Both the position numbers and the translations under genes were made by a program. The notes below the pieces were generated by a model. It was not told the origin of the DNA and searched no databases. It saw only the letters and a list, made by a program, of their open reading frames with translations. 64,000 bases of DNA from Pseudomonas fortuita (GTDB lineage Bacteria > Pseudomonadota > Gammaproteobacteria > Pseudomonadales > Pseudomonadaceae). Positions within the stretch are counted from its first letter, which is position 1. Every line of letters begins with the position of its first letter. Shown in pieces: positions 10,201-18,651 of this stretch. The stretch covers positions 4,381,501 to 4,445,500 of the forward strand of contig NZ_CP114035.2 of assembly GCF_026898135.2 (NCBI RefSeq). The letters run 5' to 3'.

Positions 10201-13200
10201 GGTGGCGTGTCCGGGCCTTGCTGCCAGGCAGCCGGCAGGTCCACCGCCAACGTTGGCAAACCCTCGGGGATCGGCAGCGTGCCCAGCACATCGCTCTGGG
10301 TCAGCACCAAGGCGGCGGCGCAGTCCTGCATCATGTAGCGCAGGCGGTCCTGGGGATAGGCGATGTCCAGCGGTACATACACGCCACCTGCCTTGAGTAC
10401 CGCCATGAACGCCACCATGATGTCGGTAGAACGGCGCATGGCGATGACGACCCTGACCTCGGGGCCGACACCTTGCTCGATCAGGCGGTGCGCCAGGCGA
10501 TTGGCCTGTGCATCGAGCTGGCGGTAGCTCAGGCGTTGATCGTCGAAGCGGATGGCGACGGCGTCCGGCGTGCGGGCGACCTGGTCGGCGAACAGTTGAT
10601 GGACGAAACGGTCGTCCGGATAGTCGTCGCCGGTCTGGTCCCATGCCGCCAACAGCTGCTCGCGCTCCTCGCTGCCCAGCATCGCCAGCTCGGCGACGCG
10701 CTGCTGGGGTTGACGCACGATGTCGGCCAGCAGGTTGCACCAGTGCTGCGCCAGCGCCTCGATGCGCGCACGGTCGAACAGCGACGTGGCGTAGACCAGC
10801 GAGGCGCCCAGTCCGTCGGCGTGCTCGAAGGTGTCAAGGGTCAGGTCGAACTGTGCGGTATAGCGCTCCCAGGCCAGGCCTTCAACTTCCAGCCCAGGCA
10901 AGCTGCGCGCTTGCCCCTGGGGTTCGGTCTGGTGATTGTAGAGCGCCTGGAACAGCGGGCTGTGGCTCAGGCTGCGTTCGGGGTGCAGCGCCTCGACCAA
11001 CTGCTCGAACGGCAAATCCTGATGAGCCTGGGCCGCCAGGGCGGTCTGGCGCGTCTGTTCGAGCAGCTGGCTGAAGGTGGTGTGCAGGTCGAAGTCGGCC
11101 TTGAGCACCTGGGTATTGACGAAGAAGCCGATCAGGCGCTCGGTTTCCAGGCGATTGCGGTTAGCGATCGGTACCCCCACGCGAATATCGTCCTGGCCCG
11201 AATAGCGGTGCAACAGGGTCTGGAAACTGGCCAACAGCAGCATGAACAGGCTGACGCCCTGCTGCTGGGCCAATGCCTTGAGCGCGTGCACGAGGTCGCG
11301 ATCCAGGTCGATGGCGACGCTGGCGCCGGCAAAGTCCTGGGTCGCCGGGCGTGGGCGATCGCCAGGCAGTTCAAGCACCGGTTGCCGGTCTCCCAGCTGG
11401 CCTTTCCAGTAGGCCAGCTGGCGCTCCCGCTCACCCGCCTCCATCCACTGCCGCTGCCATACGGCGTAGTCGGCGTACTGGATGGGCAGCTCAGGCAGCT
11501 CGACTGTTTGCCCACTGCACAGCCCTTGGTACAACTGCACCAGCTCATCGACCATCACCGGCATCGACCAGCCGTCAGAGACGATATGGTGCAAGGTCAG
11601 TACGAGGACATGGTCATCCTCCGCCACGCGCAACAGTTTTACCCGCAGCAACGGCCCGTGCTCCAGGTCGAAGGGGCATTGCGTTTCTGCCTCGACCAGG
11701 CGCTTGAGCAGCGCCGCCTGCTCATCCCCCTGGCACAGTTCGACCTCTTCGCTTGGCAGGTGGAACGGCTGCGGCGGATGGATCACTTGCAGGGCATGGT
11801 CACCCGCCTGGCGGAAGGTCGTACGCAGGGTCTCGTGTCGCGCGATCAACGCTTCAAAGCTCAGGCGCAGTGCTTCTACATCCAGATCGCCACGCAGGCG
11901 CAGAACCGTGGCCATGTTGTAGGCGGTGCTTTCGGGTGCCATCTGCCAGAAGAACCACTGCCGCTGCTGGGCGTAGGACAAGGCTAACGGCTGCGCGCGG
12001 TCGACCGGCTGCAACGCCGGGGCCGGCGCGTCCGTCCCTTGCCCGGTCAGCGCCACGAAATCAGCCAGCACCGGGGCTTCGAACAGCGTGCGCAGGGGGA
12101 TTTCCAGGCCCAGTACCTGGCGGATACGCGAGGTGACCTGCGTGGCCAGCAACGAATGCCCGCCCAGTTCGAAGAAATGATCGGTCAGACCGATGCGCTC
12201 AACCTTGAGCACCTGCGCCCAGATAGCCGCGATCTGTCTTTCGCGTTCGCTGCGCGCGGGCACGTAGGCAGGCTGGTCGCGGCCCAGGTCGGGCTTTGGC
12301 AGCGCCTTGCGGTCAAGCTTGCCGTTAGGCGTCAGCGGCAACTCGCTGAGGAACATCAGGTGCGCCGGCACCATGTAGTCCGGCAATGCGGCCTTGAGGT
12401 GGCTTGCCAGGTTTTCGCGCAACGCATCCTGCTGCTCGACACCGCCCTCTATCACCAGGTAGGCGACCAGTTGCTTGCCGGTGGGCCCGTCGATGTCGAT
12501 CACCTGCGCTTCGCGCACCATGGCGTGCTCTTGCAGCCGCGCTTCGATCTCGCCCATTTCGATGCGCAGGCCGCGAATCTTGACTTGATGGTCGATGCGC
12601 CCCACATAGTCGAGAACACCATCGACGCGGTAGCTCGCCAGATCGCCGGTACGGTACAGGCGCCCGCCGCCGACCGGGTCGAACGGGTCGGGAATGAACC
12701 GCTCGGCGGTCAACCCCGGGCGGTTGAAATAGCCGCGGGCTAGGCAGCCCCGGCCACCGATCAGCAATTCGTTCACCCAACCGACCGGGGCCAAGGCCAG
12801 GCCATCGTCACAGACGTACGTCACCCTCCCCCCCACCGCTCGGCCGATGGGCACAATGGCCTTGCCACCGGCACCGGGCTGCAAGCCTGCGCAGTCCTGC
12901 ACCGTGGTTACCACGGTCGCTTCGGTAGGCCCATAGGTATTGAGCAGACGAGCCTGCTGCAGGCCACTGGCGTACCAGTCGCCCAGGCTTTCCATCGGCA
13001 TGGCTTCACCGCCCACGTGCACTTGGCGCAGCGACGCGCAGGCGCCGGCGGGCAGCTTTTGCGCAGCCAGCATGCGCCAGTAGGCGGTTGTCAGGTCCGC
13101 CACGGTGATGCCGTGGGTAACGATGGCCTGCTGGAGGGTTTCAATGTCCCACAGCTGCGGTCCACGCATGACAACCCGCGCACCGCAACACAGGGCCGGG

Positions 13201-16200
13201 TACAGCTGCTCGACGAAGCCATCGAAGTTGACCGTGGCGAACTGCAGCACCCGATCACTGGCGTCGAGCCGCGAATAATCGGCCGCCACGCTGCAGAACA
13301 CCGACAGTTCCCGATGAGCGACGGCCACACCTTTGGGCTTGCCGGTGGACCCGGAGGTGTAGATCACATAGGCAAGGTTGTCGGCGACGGTGAGGTTCAC
13401 CGGGTTGGCTGCGCTGTACTGGGCCAGCCATTGCTCATCCGCCTGCATCTGCAGGCAGGTCACTGCCGGGGGAATCGGTAGCGTCGGTGTCAGGTGAGGC
13501 TGGGTCAGGAGCAAGTGAATGCCGCTGTCCTGCATCATGAAACGCAAGCGTTCCTGCGGGTATTGCGGGTCGAGCGGCACATAGGCAGCACCGGCCTTGA
13601 GGATGCCCAGCAGGCCCACCACCATGTCCAGGCTGCGTTCCACGGCGATGCCGACACGCACATCCGGCCCCACGCCCAGTTCGCGCAACTTGTGGGCCAG
13701 CTGGTTGGCGCGGCGGTTGAGTGCCTGGTAAGTCAGCGCCTGATCATCAAGGACCAGCGCTGTGGCCTGCGGCGCGCGCTGGGCCTGCGCCTCGAACAGC
13801 TGGTGCACGCCAAGGTCTTCGGCGAAACGCAAGGGGGCCGGGTCGACGGCCTGGGCTGCCAGCTTGTGCTGTGCGGCTGTGAGCAGAGGCAGCTCGGCGA
13901 CCGGCAATGCCGCCTCACTGGCCAGTGCACCCAGCAGGTTGACCCAGACCGATGCCAGGCGCTCGATACGCTCGACGTCGAACAGGTCCGATGCATAGCC
14001 GAAGGAGGCGATCACGCCATCGCTGCGTTCGAGGGTGTCCAGCGACAGATCGAACTGCGTGGTGTGCTCGACCAGCTCGACCTCCTCGACGCTCAGCCCT
14101 TGCACGCTGTCGCCGGAGACCCGCTCGCCAAGAATGCTCAGGTGGTTGTACATGACCTGGAACAGCGGGTTGTGGCCCAACCCCCGCTCGGGTTTGAGCG
14201 CTTCCACCAGTACATCGAAGGGGATGTCCTTGTTCGCCTGAGCCTGCAGGGTGGTCTCTTTGACCGCCAGCAACAAGTGGCTGAAAGACTGCAACGGGTC
14301 GACCGCCACGCGCGCGACCAGCGTGTTGACGAAGAAACCGATCAGCCCTTCCAGCTCAAGGCGATTGCGGTTGGTCACCGGGATGCCGATGTTGAGCGTT
14401 TCGCGCCCGCTGTAGCGCGACAGCAGCAGTGCGAACGAAGCCAGGAACACATGGAACAGCGTGGCATTGGCGGCAACCGCCAAACGTTGCAGATCGGCCG
14501 TGAGCGCGGCAGGCAGCAGCACATCCACGCGCCCGCCACGATAGCTTTGGGCCTGAGGCCGAATACGGTCGGCGGGTAGCTCGAGTACTGCAAAATCGTC
14601 TGCCAGCGTGGCTTTCCAGAATGCCAGCTGGGCCTGCAGCTCCCCCGAGGCCAGGCGTTCACGCTGCCAGGCGGCGTAATCGGCGTATTGCACCGCCAGC
14701 GCCTGGCGTTCAAGCGGCTGCCCGGTGGTGTGGGCGTTGTAGACGCCCGCCAGCTCGCGGACCATGACGCTCATGGACCAGCCGTCCGAGACAATGTGGT
14801 GCAACAGCACGGTCAGCACCTGCTCCTGCGGCCCGCCCTGGAACACCTTGACCCGGATCAGCGGACCCTGCTCGAGGTCAAAGGGCGTGAGCGCTTCTTC
14901 CTGTATGCGCTGCTGCAGCGCCCGGCCATCCGCCGAACTGAGGTCATGGAATTCAATGATTGCCGACGCTGCGGGCAGTATGCGCTGGCGGGGAATGCCG
15001 TCATGCTCCTCGAAGACCGTGCGCAGGGATTCATGGCGCATGACCAGTGCATCGAACGCGGCCTGCATGGCGGCCCGGTCCACCTCGCCGTGCAAGCGTA
15101 TGGCCAGGGGGGTGTTGTAGGCGGTGCTTTGCGGGTGCAGCTTCCAGAACATCCACTGGCGATACTGAGCATGCGAAACCTGCAGCGGCAGTGCCCGGTC
15201 CAGGACCTGGATATCGCCCCCGGCGACCTGCTCCAGGCCTTGCAAAGCTTCGGCAAAACTGGACAGGTCGGCAGTGTCGAACAGCACCCGCAAAGCCACG
15301 TCCAGGCGCAGTTGCTGCCTGATCCGCGAGACCACCTGGGTAGCCAGCAACGAATGCCCACCCAAGGCGAAGAAATTGTCGTCGAGGCCGACCTGGGTCT
15401 GTTGCAGCACGTCGGCCCAGATGGCCGCGACCTGCATTTGCAGGGGTGTTTCGGGCGCCCGGTAAACGGCCGTGACAGCGACCGGTTCAGGCAGCGCCCT
15501 GACGTCGACCTTGCCGTTGAGGGTCACTGGCAGACGCTCCAGCAGCATCAGGTAATGCGGTACCAGATGCTCGGGCAAGGCCCGCTTCAGCGCTGCCCGA
15601 ATGCTGTCGACCACGGCTTGACGGGCTTCGTCCTGTGCAGCCCAGTGCTGCGGGACCAGGTAGGCGGCCAGCTGCCGATCGGCGTCTTCGCCAACGACTC
15701 GCACAACGGCGCTTTCGATGCCCGGCAACTGCCGCAGGCAGGTATCGATCTCGGCCAGCTCGACGCGATAGCCGCGGATTTTCACCTGGCCATCGATACG
15801 TCCGGCGAAAACCCGTTCGCCGTCAGCGTTCAGGCGTACCCAGTCGCCGGTACGGTACATCCTCGCACCCTTGCAGCCACTGGGGTCGGGCACGAAGCGC
15901 TCGGCCGTGAGCGCCGCCTGGCCCAGGTAACCACGAGCAAGCCCTGCACCGGCGATATAGAGCTCCCCCCTGGCCTTGCCGGGCACGGGGTTAAGGCAAC
16001 TGTCCAGCGCATGGGCGCGCAGGTTTTGCAGGGGTTGGCCGAGCAGCGGCCGCTCCTGCAGGGCATGAGTAAGCACACCGACCGTGGTTTCGGTGGGGCC
16101 GTAGTGGTTGATCACGTCGAGGCCGGGCGCCAATGCCTTGATCCGGCTCAGAAGTGCTGGGCTACAGGCTTCACCCCCAACCACCAGGCAACGCCGCGGC

Positions 16201-18467
16201 AAAGCCTGGGCACCCGCAGCGAGCATGGCCTGCAAGTGCGAGGGGACGATCTTCAGTGCATCGATGGCATGCGTCTGCAGGTAGGCGGCGAAGACCTCGG
16301 CATCGAGCACCGTCTCCTTGGGCAGCATGTGCAGGGTCTTGCCGTAGCACAGCGCACCGAACAGCATGGTGTGGCCAAGGTCGGCCGCCGGCGTGGTGAC
16401 CATCGCCAGGCTACCGATCTCGTCCATTGGCAGGCGTTGACTCACGCCGCGCACATAGTTGACCAAGGCGCCATGGCTGACCGCGACGCCCTTGGGCTTG
16501 CCAGTGGTGCCGGAGGTGTAGATGACATAGGCAAGGTTGTCTGCACCCACCGCCACCTTGGGCGCCGAAACCGAGGGGTAGTCACCTTCCACGTCGATTG
16601 CCGCAACGCCTTGCGGCAGGCTGATCTGCCCGGCTCGGCCAAGTACCCAGCTGACCGCGCTATCGGCAAGCATGAAGTCGATGCGCGACTGGGGCTGCTC
16701 AGGGTCCAGCGGCAGGTAGGCCGCCCCAGCCTTGAGCACGGCCAGCATGGCGATGAGCATTTCGCAGGACCGGTCGGCCACCACGCCGACCCGCTGGTCC
16801 ACCTGTATGCCACGCGCCAGCAGTACCTGAGCCAGGGCATCCGAGCGTGCCTGCAAGGTGGCATAGCTTAGCCGACCGGCGTCGCCGCTCGCTGCCAGGC
16901 CCTGCAGGTTGTGGCTGGCGGCCGTTTCAATCAGGTGATGGATGCACAACTCAGGCTCTGGCGTTCCGGCAGCTTGCTGCTGCTCCCCGTGCGACGCCTG
17001 AGTCGCCAAGGGCAGCTCGCCAACCGGGGTGGCGGACGGTTGGCTCAGCCCGTCGAGCAGTCGCAGCCAATCCTCGCCGAAACCAATGATGGTGGCTTCT
17101 TCGAAGACATCCAGCGCATAGGTGAACACAGCATGCAGACGCCCGGCGCTTTCGTAGGTGTCGAGGGCAAGGTCGAAGCGAGCGCTGTGCTTGTCCAAGG
17201 CGACTTTTTCCAGCGTCAGCCCGTTACCCAGGCGGACCTGACCGGGGTCGGCGATAGCCGCCTGATGGTTGAACAGCACCTGGAACAACGGGCTTTGCGC
17301 GCTGCTGCGATCGAGTTCAAGCGCCTCGACCAGGCGCTCGAACGGCAGGTCCTGGTGCGCCTGGGCTCCCAGGGCGGTGTCCTTGACCCGGCCGAGCAGC
17401 TGGCTCACGCTCATGAGCGGGTCGATATCGGTATGCAGCACCTGGGTGTTGATGAAGCAGCCGATCAAGCCCTCGACTTCTGTACGGTGACGGTTGGCGA
17501 CCGGAACGCCGACGCGGATTGCGCGCTGGCCACTGTAGCGTTGCAGCAGCAGCTTGAACGACGCCAGAAGCACCATGAACAGGGTGACGCCCTGGGCACT
17601 GGCCAGCGCCCTGAGGCGCCCGGCAAGCGCCGGATCGACCTGCAACTCGCGCCGCGCACCGCGGTGGCTCGGTGCCCCGACACGTGGATGGTCGAACGGC
17701 AGTTCCAGTACGGCATGATCATCGCCCAGCTTGTCGCGCCAGTAGTTCAGCTGACGCTCCTGCTCACCGGCTTCCAGCCAGCTGCGTTGCCACAGCGCGT
17801 AGTCTCGGTACTGGATGGGCAGAGCCGGCAGGGTCGCTTCGCTGCGCTGACAGGCCGCATCGTACAAGCGCACGAACTCGTCGATCAGCACGTTCAGCGA
17901 CCAGCCGTCGGCAACGATGTGGTGCAGGGTGAGCAGCAGCACGTGCTCGTCGGTGGCCAGTTGCAGCAGGGTCACGCGCAGCAGTGGCCCCTGCAGCAGG
18001 TTGAACGGTGCCTGCGCTTCGGCTTCAGCCAGAGCCGCGACACGGGCCTCGCGCTGCGCCACCGCCAGGGCGGTGAGGTCATGCTCGACGATGGCGACGG
18101 CCTGTGCGGCGACAACTTCCTGGTACAGGTGCTCGCCCTGGGTGCGCAGGCGCGTACGCAGGCTCTCGTGGCGCGCGACCAGGCGATCGAACGCCTGCTG
18201 CAGGGCTGCGCGGTCGAGCTCGCCCTTCAGGCGCACGGCCATGGGCAGGTTGTAGGCCGCGCCCTGCGGGTCCAGCTGCCAGAGAAACGACATGCGTCGC
18301 TGGGCGTAGGACAACCCGTCGCGGTCATCGCAGGCGACATCGGCAGGGATCGGAAACACGGAAAAGTCGACGCCCTCTGCCTGTAGCCCAGCCAGGAACA
18401 AACGGCGTTTTTCCGGCGGCAGTTCGATAAAGCGGCGAGCGAGTTTCAACGAGTTTTCGGCATTCAT
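4212..18467 (-). CDS. Pyoverdine NRPS, four modules: C-A(Asp)-T, C-A(Lys)-T, C-A(OHOrn?)-T-E, C-A(Thr)-T
   Basis: This 4751-residue synthetase starts at ATG 18467, with AAGGA 8 bases upstream; an earlier in-frame ATG at 18521 lacks a good ribosome site. Condensation motifs (HHxxxDG) lie near residues 182, 1224, 2293 and 3822. Adenylation motifs (YTSG) lie near 651, 1705, 2772 and 4289. Carrier serines lie near 1039, 2105, 3169 and 4690. An epimerase with [11 protein letters not shown] near 3350 follows module 3, preceded by the LGGDSIIS carrier type usual before epimerases. Pocket codes read by eye are DLTKVGHVGK (Asp), DGEDHGTVVK (Lys), DGEVCGGVTK (probably hydroxyornithine or a derivative) and DFWNVGMVHK (Thr). 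The product segment is therefore Asp-Lys-D-OHOrn-Thr, the first residues added after PvdL. The equivalent in other pseudomonads is usually called PvdI. A perfect PvdS box lies upstream, and the gene leads the operon. Confidence 0.94.
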   Translation of the reverse strand: MNAENSLKLARRFIELPPEKRRLFLAGLQAEGVDFSVFPIPADVACDDRDGLSYAQRRMSFLWQLDPQGAAYNLPMAVRLKGELDRAALQQAFDRLVARHESLRTRLRTQGEHLYQEVVAAQAVAIVEHDLTALAVAQREARVAALAEAEAQAPFNLLQGPLLRVTLLQLATDEHVLLLTLHHIVADGWSLNVLIDEFVRLYDAACQRSEATLPALPIQYRDYALWQRSWLEAGEQERQLNYWRDKLGDDHAVLELPFDHPRVGAPSHRGARRELQVDPALAGRLRALASAQGVTLFMVLLASFKLLLQRYSGQRAIRVGVPVANRHRTEVEGLIGCFINTQVLHTDIDPLMSVSQLLGRVKDTALGAQAHQDLPFERLVEALELDRSSAQSPLFQVLFNHQAAIADPGQVRLGNGLTLEKVALDKHSARFDLALDTYESAGRLHAVFTYALDVFEEATIIGFGEDWLRLLDGLSQPSATPVGELPLATQASHGEQQQAAGTPEPELCIHHLIETAASHNLQGLAASGDAGRLSYATLQARSDALAQVLLARGIQVDQRVGVVADRSCEMLIAMLAVLKAGAAYLPLDPEQPQSRIDFMLADSAVSWVLGRAGQISLPQGVAAIDVEGDYPSVSAPKVAVGADNLAYVIYTSGTTGKPKGVAVSHGALVNYVRGVSQRLPMDEIGSLAMVTTPAADLGHTMLFGALCYGKTLHMLPKETVLDAEVFAAYLQTHAIDALKIVPSHLQAMLAAGAQALPRRCLVVGGEACSPALLSRIKALAPGLDVINHYGPTETTVGVLTHALQERPLLGQPLQNLRAHALDSCLNPVPGKARGELYIAGAGLARGYLGQAALTAERFVPDPSGCKGARMYRTGDWVRLNADGERVFAGRIDGQVKIRGYRVELAEIDTCLRQLPGIESAVVRVVGEDADRQLAAYLVPQHWAAQDEARQAVVDSIRAALKRALPEHLVPHYLMLLERLPVTLNGKVDVRALPEPVAVTAVYRAPETPLQMQVAAIWADVLQQTQVGLDDNFFALGGHSLLATQVVSRIRQQLRLDVALRVLFDTADLSSFAEALQGLEQVAGGDIQVLDRALPLQVSHAQYRQWMFWKLHPQSTAYNTPLAIRLHGEVDRAAMQAAFDALVMRHESLRTVFEEHDGIPRQRILPAASAIIEFHDLSSADGRALQQRIQEEALTPFDLEQGPLIRVKVFQGGPQEQVLTVLLHHIVSDGWSMSVMVRELAGVYNAHTTGQPLERQALAVQYADYAAWQRERLASGELQAQLAFWKATLADDFAVLELPADRIRPQAQSYRGGRVDVLLPAALTADLQRLAVAANATLFHVFLASFALLLSRYSGRETLNIGIPVTNRNRLELEGLIGFFVNTLVARVAVDPLQSFSHLLLAVKETTLQAQANKDIPFDVLVEALKPERGLGHNPLFQVMYNHLSILGERVSGDSVQGLSVEEVELVEHTTQFDLSLDTLERSDGVIASFGYASDLFDVERIERLASVWVNLLGALASEAALPVAELPLLTAAQHKLAAQAVDPAPLRFAEDLGVHQLFEAQAQRAPQATALVLDDQALTYQALNRRANQLAHKLRELGVGPDVRVGIAVERSLDMVVGLLGILKAGAAYVPLDPQYPQERLRFMMQDSGIHLLLTQPHLTPTLPIPPAVTCLQMQADEQWLAQYSAANPVNLTVADNLAYVIYTSGSTGKPKGVAVAHRELSVFCSVAADYSRLDASDRVLQFATVNFDGFVEQLYPALCCGARVVMRGPQLWDIETLQQAIVTHGITVADLTTAYWRMLAAQKLPAGACASLRQVHVGGEAMPMESLGDWYASGLQQARLLNTYGPTEATVVTTVQDCAGLQPGAGGKAIVPIGRAVGGRVTYVCDDGLALAPVGWVNELLIGGRGCLARGYFNRPGLTAERFIPDPFDPVGGGRLYRTGDLASYRVDGVLDYVGRIDHQVKIRGLRIEMGEIEARLQEHAMVREAQVIDIDGPTGKQLVAYLVIEGGVEQQDALRENLASHLKAALPDYMVPAHLMFLSELPLTPNGKLDRKALPKPDLGRDQPAYVPARSERERQIAAIWAQVLKVERIGLTDHFFELGGHSLLATQVTSRIRQVLGLEIPLRTLFEAPVLADFVALTGQGTDAPAPALQPVDRAQPLALSYAQQRQWFFWQMAPESTAYNMATVLRLRGDLDVEALRLSFEALIARHETLRTTFRQAGDHALQVIHPPQPFHLPSEEVELCQGDEQAALLKRLVEAETQCPFDLEHGPLLRVKLLRVAEDDHVLVLTLHHIVSDGWSMPVMVDELVQLYQGLCSGQTVELPELPIQYADYAVWQRQWMEAGERERQLAYWKGQLGDRQPVLELPGDRPRPATQDFAGASVAIDLDRDLVHALKALAQQQGVSLFMLLLASFQTLLHRYSGQDDIRVGVPIANRNRLETERLIGFFVNTQVLKADFDLHTTFSQLLEQTRQTALAAQAHQDLPFEQLVEALHPERSLSHSPLFQALYNHQTEPQGQARSLPGLEVEGLAWERYTAQFDLTLDTFEHADGLGASLVYATSLFDRARIEALAQHWCNLLADIVRQPQQRVAELAMLGSEEREQLLAAWDQTGDDYPDDRFVHQLFADQVARTPDAVAIRFDDQRLSYRQLDAQANRLAHRLIEQGVGPEVRVVIAMRRSTDIMVAFMAVLKAGGVYVPLDIAYPQDRLRYMMQDCAAALVLTQSDVLGTLPIPEGLPTLAVDLPAAWQQGPDTPPEVALSRHNLAYVIYTSGSTGMPKGVAVAHGPLASHILANGERYETGPQDCELHFMSFAFDGAHEAWMHLLINGASVLVRDDSLWLPEQAYAEMHRHGVTIAVFPPVYLQQLAEHALRVGNPPPVRIYCFGGDAVPQAGYELAWQALRPQYIFNGYGPTETVVTPLLWNASPGDACGAAYAPIGRLVGRRRSYVLDASLNLVPLGHSGELFLGGLCLARGYLDRPGLTAERFVPDPFAANGERVYRSGDLTRTRADGLVDYLGRIDHQVKIRGFRIELGEIEARLQDHPAVRESVVIDIQGPGGKQLAAYLVCADVQLHDLQGQSLLRSALRDHLKGTLPDYMVPTHLVFLDTLPLTPNGKLDRKGLPKPDVSQLQQVYVAPRNALEQTIAGIWADVLKVDKVGLSDNFFELGGDSIISIQVVSRARQAGIRFTPKELFQHQTVQGLASVARQGDEGGLMIEQTAATGQTLLLPIQQSFFEQDIAQRHHWNQALLLKAGQALDSQVLERALQALVIHHDALRLRFDCATGEWAAHYGSPDPQQGLLWQATVADAQALEALCDEVQGSLDLQRGPLLRALLATLEDGSQRLLLAIHHLVVDGVSWRVLLEDLQTAYSQLHAGQPLDLPAKTSSTQAWAGHLQTYARSESLQAQLPYWQAQLDQTDAELPCDNPGGSLHGMHVGTARTRLGAVSTRQLLQQAPAAYRTQVNDLLLTALARVIARWTQRSDVLVQLEGHGREDLFDTLDLTRTVGWFTSVFPVRLSPEQTLGASIKRIKEQLRAIPDKGIGYGALRYLGDDQARAALAQLPPPRITFNYLGQFDGSFTPASGAEAPAFLVPADESAGASQSHEAPLDNWLSINGQVYAGELSLEWTYSRDMFDVGTVQHLADQFAAELEAIVAHCLEDAQAGLTPSDVPLAGLTQAQLDSLPIPAAQIEDLYPLAPMQQGMLFHSLFEQGGGHYINQMRVDVKGLDVPRFRLAWQAAVDRHEVLRANFVTCFEHPLQVVRKQLELPFTYLDWVGVAEQGAALDRWADADLRKGFDLQHDPLLRLAVIRTSEASCHLVFTSHHILMDGWSNAQLLGEVLQAYAGLPNSGLTGRYRDYIQWLHRQDPVQAQAFWQQQLHELSEPTRLALAMRQDKAGLGAGYGEHQQRLSERQTQALGAFARQQRVTVNTLVQAAWLLLLQRYTGQSCVSFGATVSGRPAELRGVEQQLGLFINTLPVAASPRPQQRVAQWVQQLQAQNLALREYEHSPLYEIQRWAGSGGEGLFDTLLVFENYPVGDALQQSAPAGLAFGNVHGHEQSSVPLTLAISAGAQLSVHYSYDRQCFTQESIAQIARHFGTLLQALVEDPQQVIAQLPLFDAQERQAIIHDWNRAPANHRPDQCLHQLIEAQTARTPEAIAVVSGERTLSYRQLNRRANQLAHKLREQGVGPDVMVGIAVDRGLEMVIGLLGILKAGGAYVPLDPEYPEDRLAYMMSDSGINLLLTQSHLLARLPLPEGVEPLLLEPFPGYSEANPVNFTQPANLAYVIYTSGSTGKPKGTLLPHHNVVRLFQATRHWFCFDSQDVWSVFHSYAFDFSVWELFGALVHGAKAVIVAKDVARSPADFHALLVREQVTVLNQTPSAFKQLISHACAQPQGQAELALRYIVFGGEALDIGSLAPWFNHFGDSQPTLINMYGITETTVHVTYRPVCREDLQRDGVSPIGEVIPDQSLYLLDADFNIAAPGCHGELHVGQAGLARGYHRRASLTAERFVPDPFDGSEQGGGRLYRTSDLARYRMQGAIEYAGRIDHQVKVRGFRIELGEIEARLQEHSQVREAVVLALDGPSGTQLVAYLIPAQAPTAALRDSLREHLKATLPEHMVPAHQVFLESLPLTANGKLDRRALPSPDSTQLQQLFVAPQTPLEQDVAAIWADVLKLERVGLNDNFFELGGHSLLAVQATQRVQLLLGLEVPLSALFAAGRLADYVATMAGLAPASAADVDELSDFLAELESV

Positions 18468-18523
18468 GCGATGCGTCCTTAGCGATAGGAAGCGGGACCA
18501 CAGGGCCCAGTCATCCCTCAAAG

Positions 18524-18547
18524 ACGAAACAACCGCGAGCTGATTTA
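18524..18547 (-). promoter_or_regulatory. PvdS iron-starvation box for the NRPS operon
   Basis: Reading on the minus strand, TAAAT (18547-18543) is followed after exactly 16 bases by CGT (18526-18524). This is the published consensus for the PvdS-type sigma factor. It lies 56 bases before the start codon of the four-module NRPS, so its transcript should cover all three NRPS genes. Confidence 0.85.
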
Positions 18548-18588
18548 GCCAAAGCCCCGGCCACCGACGACCGCCCGGGCTGCCCGCT

Positions 18589-18612
18589 TAAATCGCCGGG
18601 TGGGCGACTCGT
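18589..18612 (+). promoter_or_regulatory. PvdS iron-starvation box for the siderophore-interacting reductase
   Basis: TAAAT at 18589-18593, 16 bases, then CGT at 18610-18612: an exact match to the iron-starvation box. It ends 39 bases before the ATG of the reductase. It is back-to-back with the NRPS box, with 41 bases between the two TAAAT elements. Confidence 0.83.
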
Positions 18613-18651
18613 CTGAACGTCATACCCATTCTCCAGAAGGCGGCCCTCGCG

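Noticed and set aside
13670..15170. Possible interface domain for Asp beta-hydroxylation after the Asp module
   Set aside because: The condensation domain following the Asp carrier keeps an intact HHIVSDGW and looks like a normal LCL domain. No hydroxylase domain is fused or adjacent.
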